Position numbers and translations under genes: made by a program. A DNA stretch of 64,000 nt from Marinicauda pacifica (GTDB taxonomy: Bacteria > Pseudomonadota > Alphaproteobacteria > Caulobacterales > Maricaulaceae). This document shows, one piece after another, positions 63,893-64,000 of this stretch. Each line of letters opens with the position of its first letter. Position 1 is the first letter of the stretch. The notes beneath the pieces are model-generated. The model saw only the letters and a program-made list of their open reading frames with translations. It had not been told where the DNA came from and did no database searches. The stretch spans positions 1,276,108 to 1,340,107 of the forward strand of contig NZ_SRXV01000001.1 of assembly GCF_004793635.1 (NCBI RefSeq), written 5' to 3'.

Positions 63893-64000
63893 TGTGTTTA
63901 CGGGTGGTAGGGTTTTTGATCTCGAACGATGGCGTTGAGGGTTATGAGCAGCTTTCTGGCGACGGCGATGAAGGCGAGCTTGGCCGGTTTTCCAGCTGCG
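63888..64000 (-). mobile_element. IS110-family insertion sequence, one end
   Basis: The element's right end lies near 63888, where repeat consensus CGAGACCCGGAACCCAGAG breaks off after CGAGACCCGG and unrelated bases lead directly to the transposase stop. The other end and any bridge RNA are outside the window. Confidence 0.7.
63898..64000 (-). CDS. IS110-family transposase, C-terminal end (rest outside window)
   Basis: Read on the minus strand, the last 33 codons before a TAA (63900-63898) give AAGKPAKLAFIAVARKLLITLN and then AIVRDQKPYHP. This is the conserved tail of IS110 (Transposase_20) recombinases, which use a DEDD/Ser active site and a bridge RNA. The ~10-base distance from the stop to the interrupted repeat indicates a short 3' non-coding end, as in the IS110 (not IS1111) group. 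The catalytic part lies beyond the window. Confidence 0.85.
   Translation of the reverse strand, partial: AAGKPAKLAFIAVARKLLITLNAIVRDQKPYHP

Overview
The window is a GC-rich, densely coded chromosomal segment of an alphaproteobacterium. The gene orders mutY / DUF721 / DsbA-like / smc, atpI-B-E-F'-F kept apart from the F1 genes, ctaC-D-B-G-E with DUF983 and SURF1, and ubiA near rsmE and gshA are all alphaproteobacterial. Together with c-di-GMP proteins, a flagellar-rod-like mini-protein and a membrane-anchored coiled-coil protein resembling the polarity factor TipN, they suggest a stalked or dimorphic marine lineage (Maricaulales/Hyphomonadaceae or a relative). That placement is inference, because no 16S gene is present.

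Layout. 1-2.2 kb: the end of a PLP ammonia-lyase, mutY and a divergent DUF721 gene. 2.2-9.3 kb: DsbA-like lipoprotein, smc, and the F0 ATP synthase operon with a promoter and a terminator. 9.4-18.9 kb: small membrane protein, acyltransferase, the glycine cleavage operon (gcvT-gcvH-paiB-like-gcvPA-gcvPB) behind a tandem glycine riboswitch, argS and a lipoprotein. 19-24 kb: ispH, DUF1801, SnoaL-like, rnhA, MBL-rhodanese, peroxiredoxin and YqgE. 24-32.4 kb (minus strand): the cytochrome c oxidase operon running into a GNAT and an EAL gene. 32.6-38 kb: TPR protein, tldD, TonB-dependent receptor and double-DTG protease. 38-44.6 kb: peptide transporter, ubiA, aldehyde dehydrogenase, rsmE and gshA. 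44.6-45.6 kb: a gene-poor repeat cluster. 45.6-52.4 kb: msrB, carbonic anhydrase, methyltransferase, MarR, paraoxonase-like, enoyl-CoA hydratase, two small acetyltransferases, a membrane protein and a sugar dehydrogenase. 52.7-63.4 kb: amino acid permease, a duplicated ubiD 5' end around a foreign-looking lipoprotein gene, ubiD, a GGDEF protein with a dead receiver, a dicarboxylate symporter, the flagellar-rod-like protein, DUF418 and the TipN-like protein. 63.4-64 kb: a second repeat cluster that runs into the 3' end of an IS110-family transposase cut by the window edge.

The core theme is aerobic energy metabolism (F0, cytochrome aa3-type oxidase and its assembly factors, ubiquinone synthesis by UbiA/UbiD), one-carbon metabolism (riboswitch-controlled glycine cleavage) and thiol or oxidative-stress defence (GshA, MsrB, peroxiredoxin, MBL-rhodanese, MutY). 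The most unusual spots are the ubiD 5'-end duplication with its insert, the IS110 element lying directly against a dispersed palindromic repeat, an orphan valine-codon leader-like ORF, and several operator-like palindromes.
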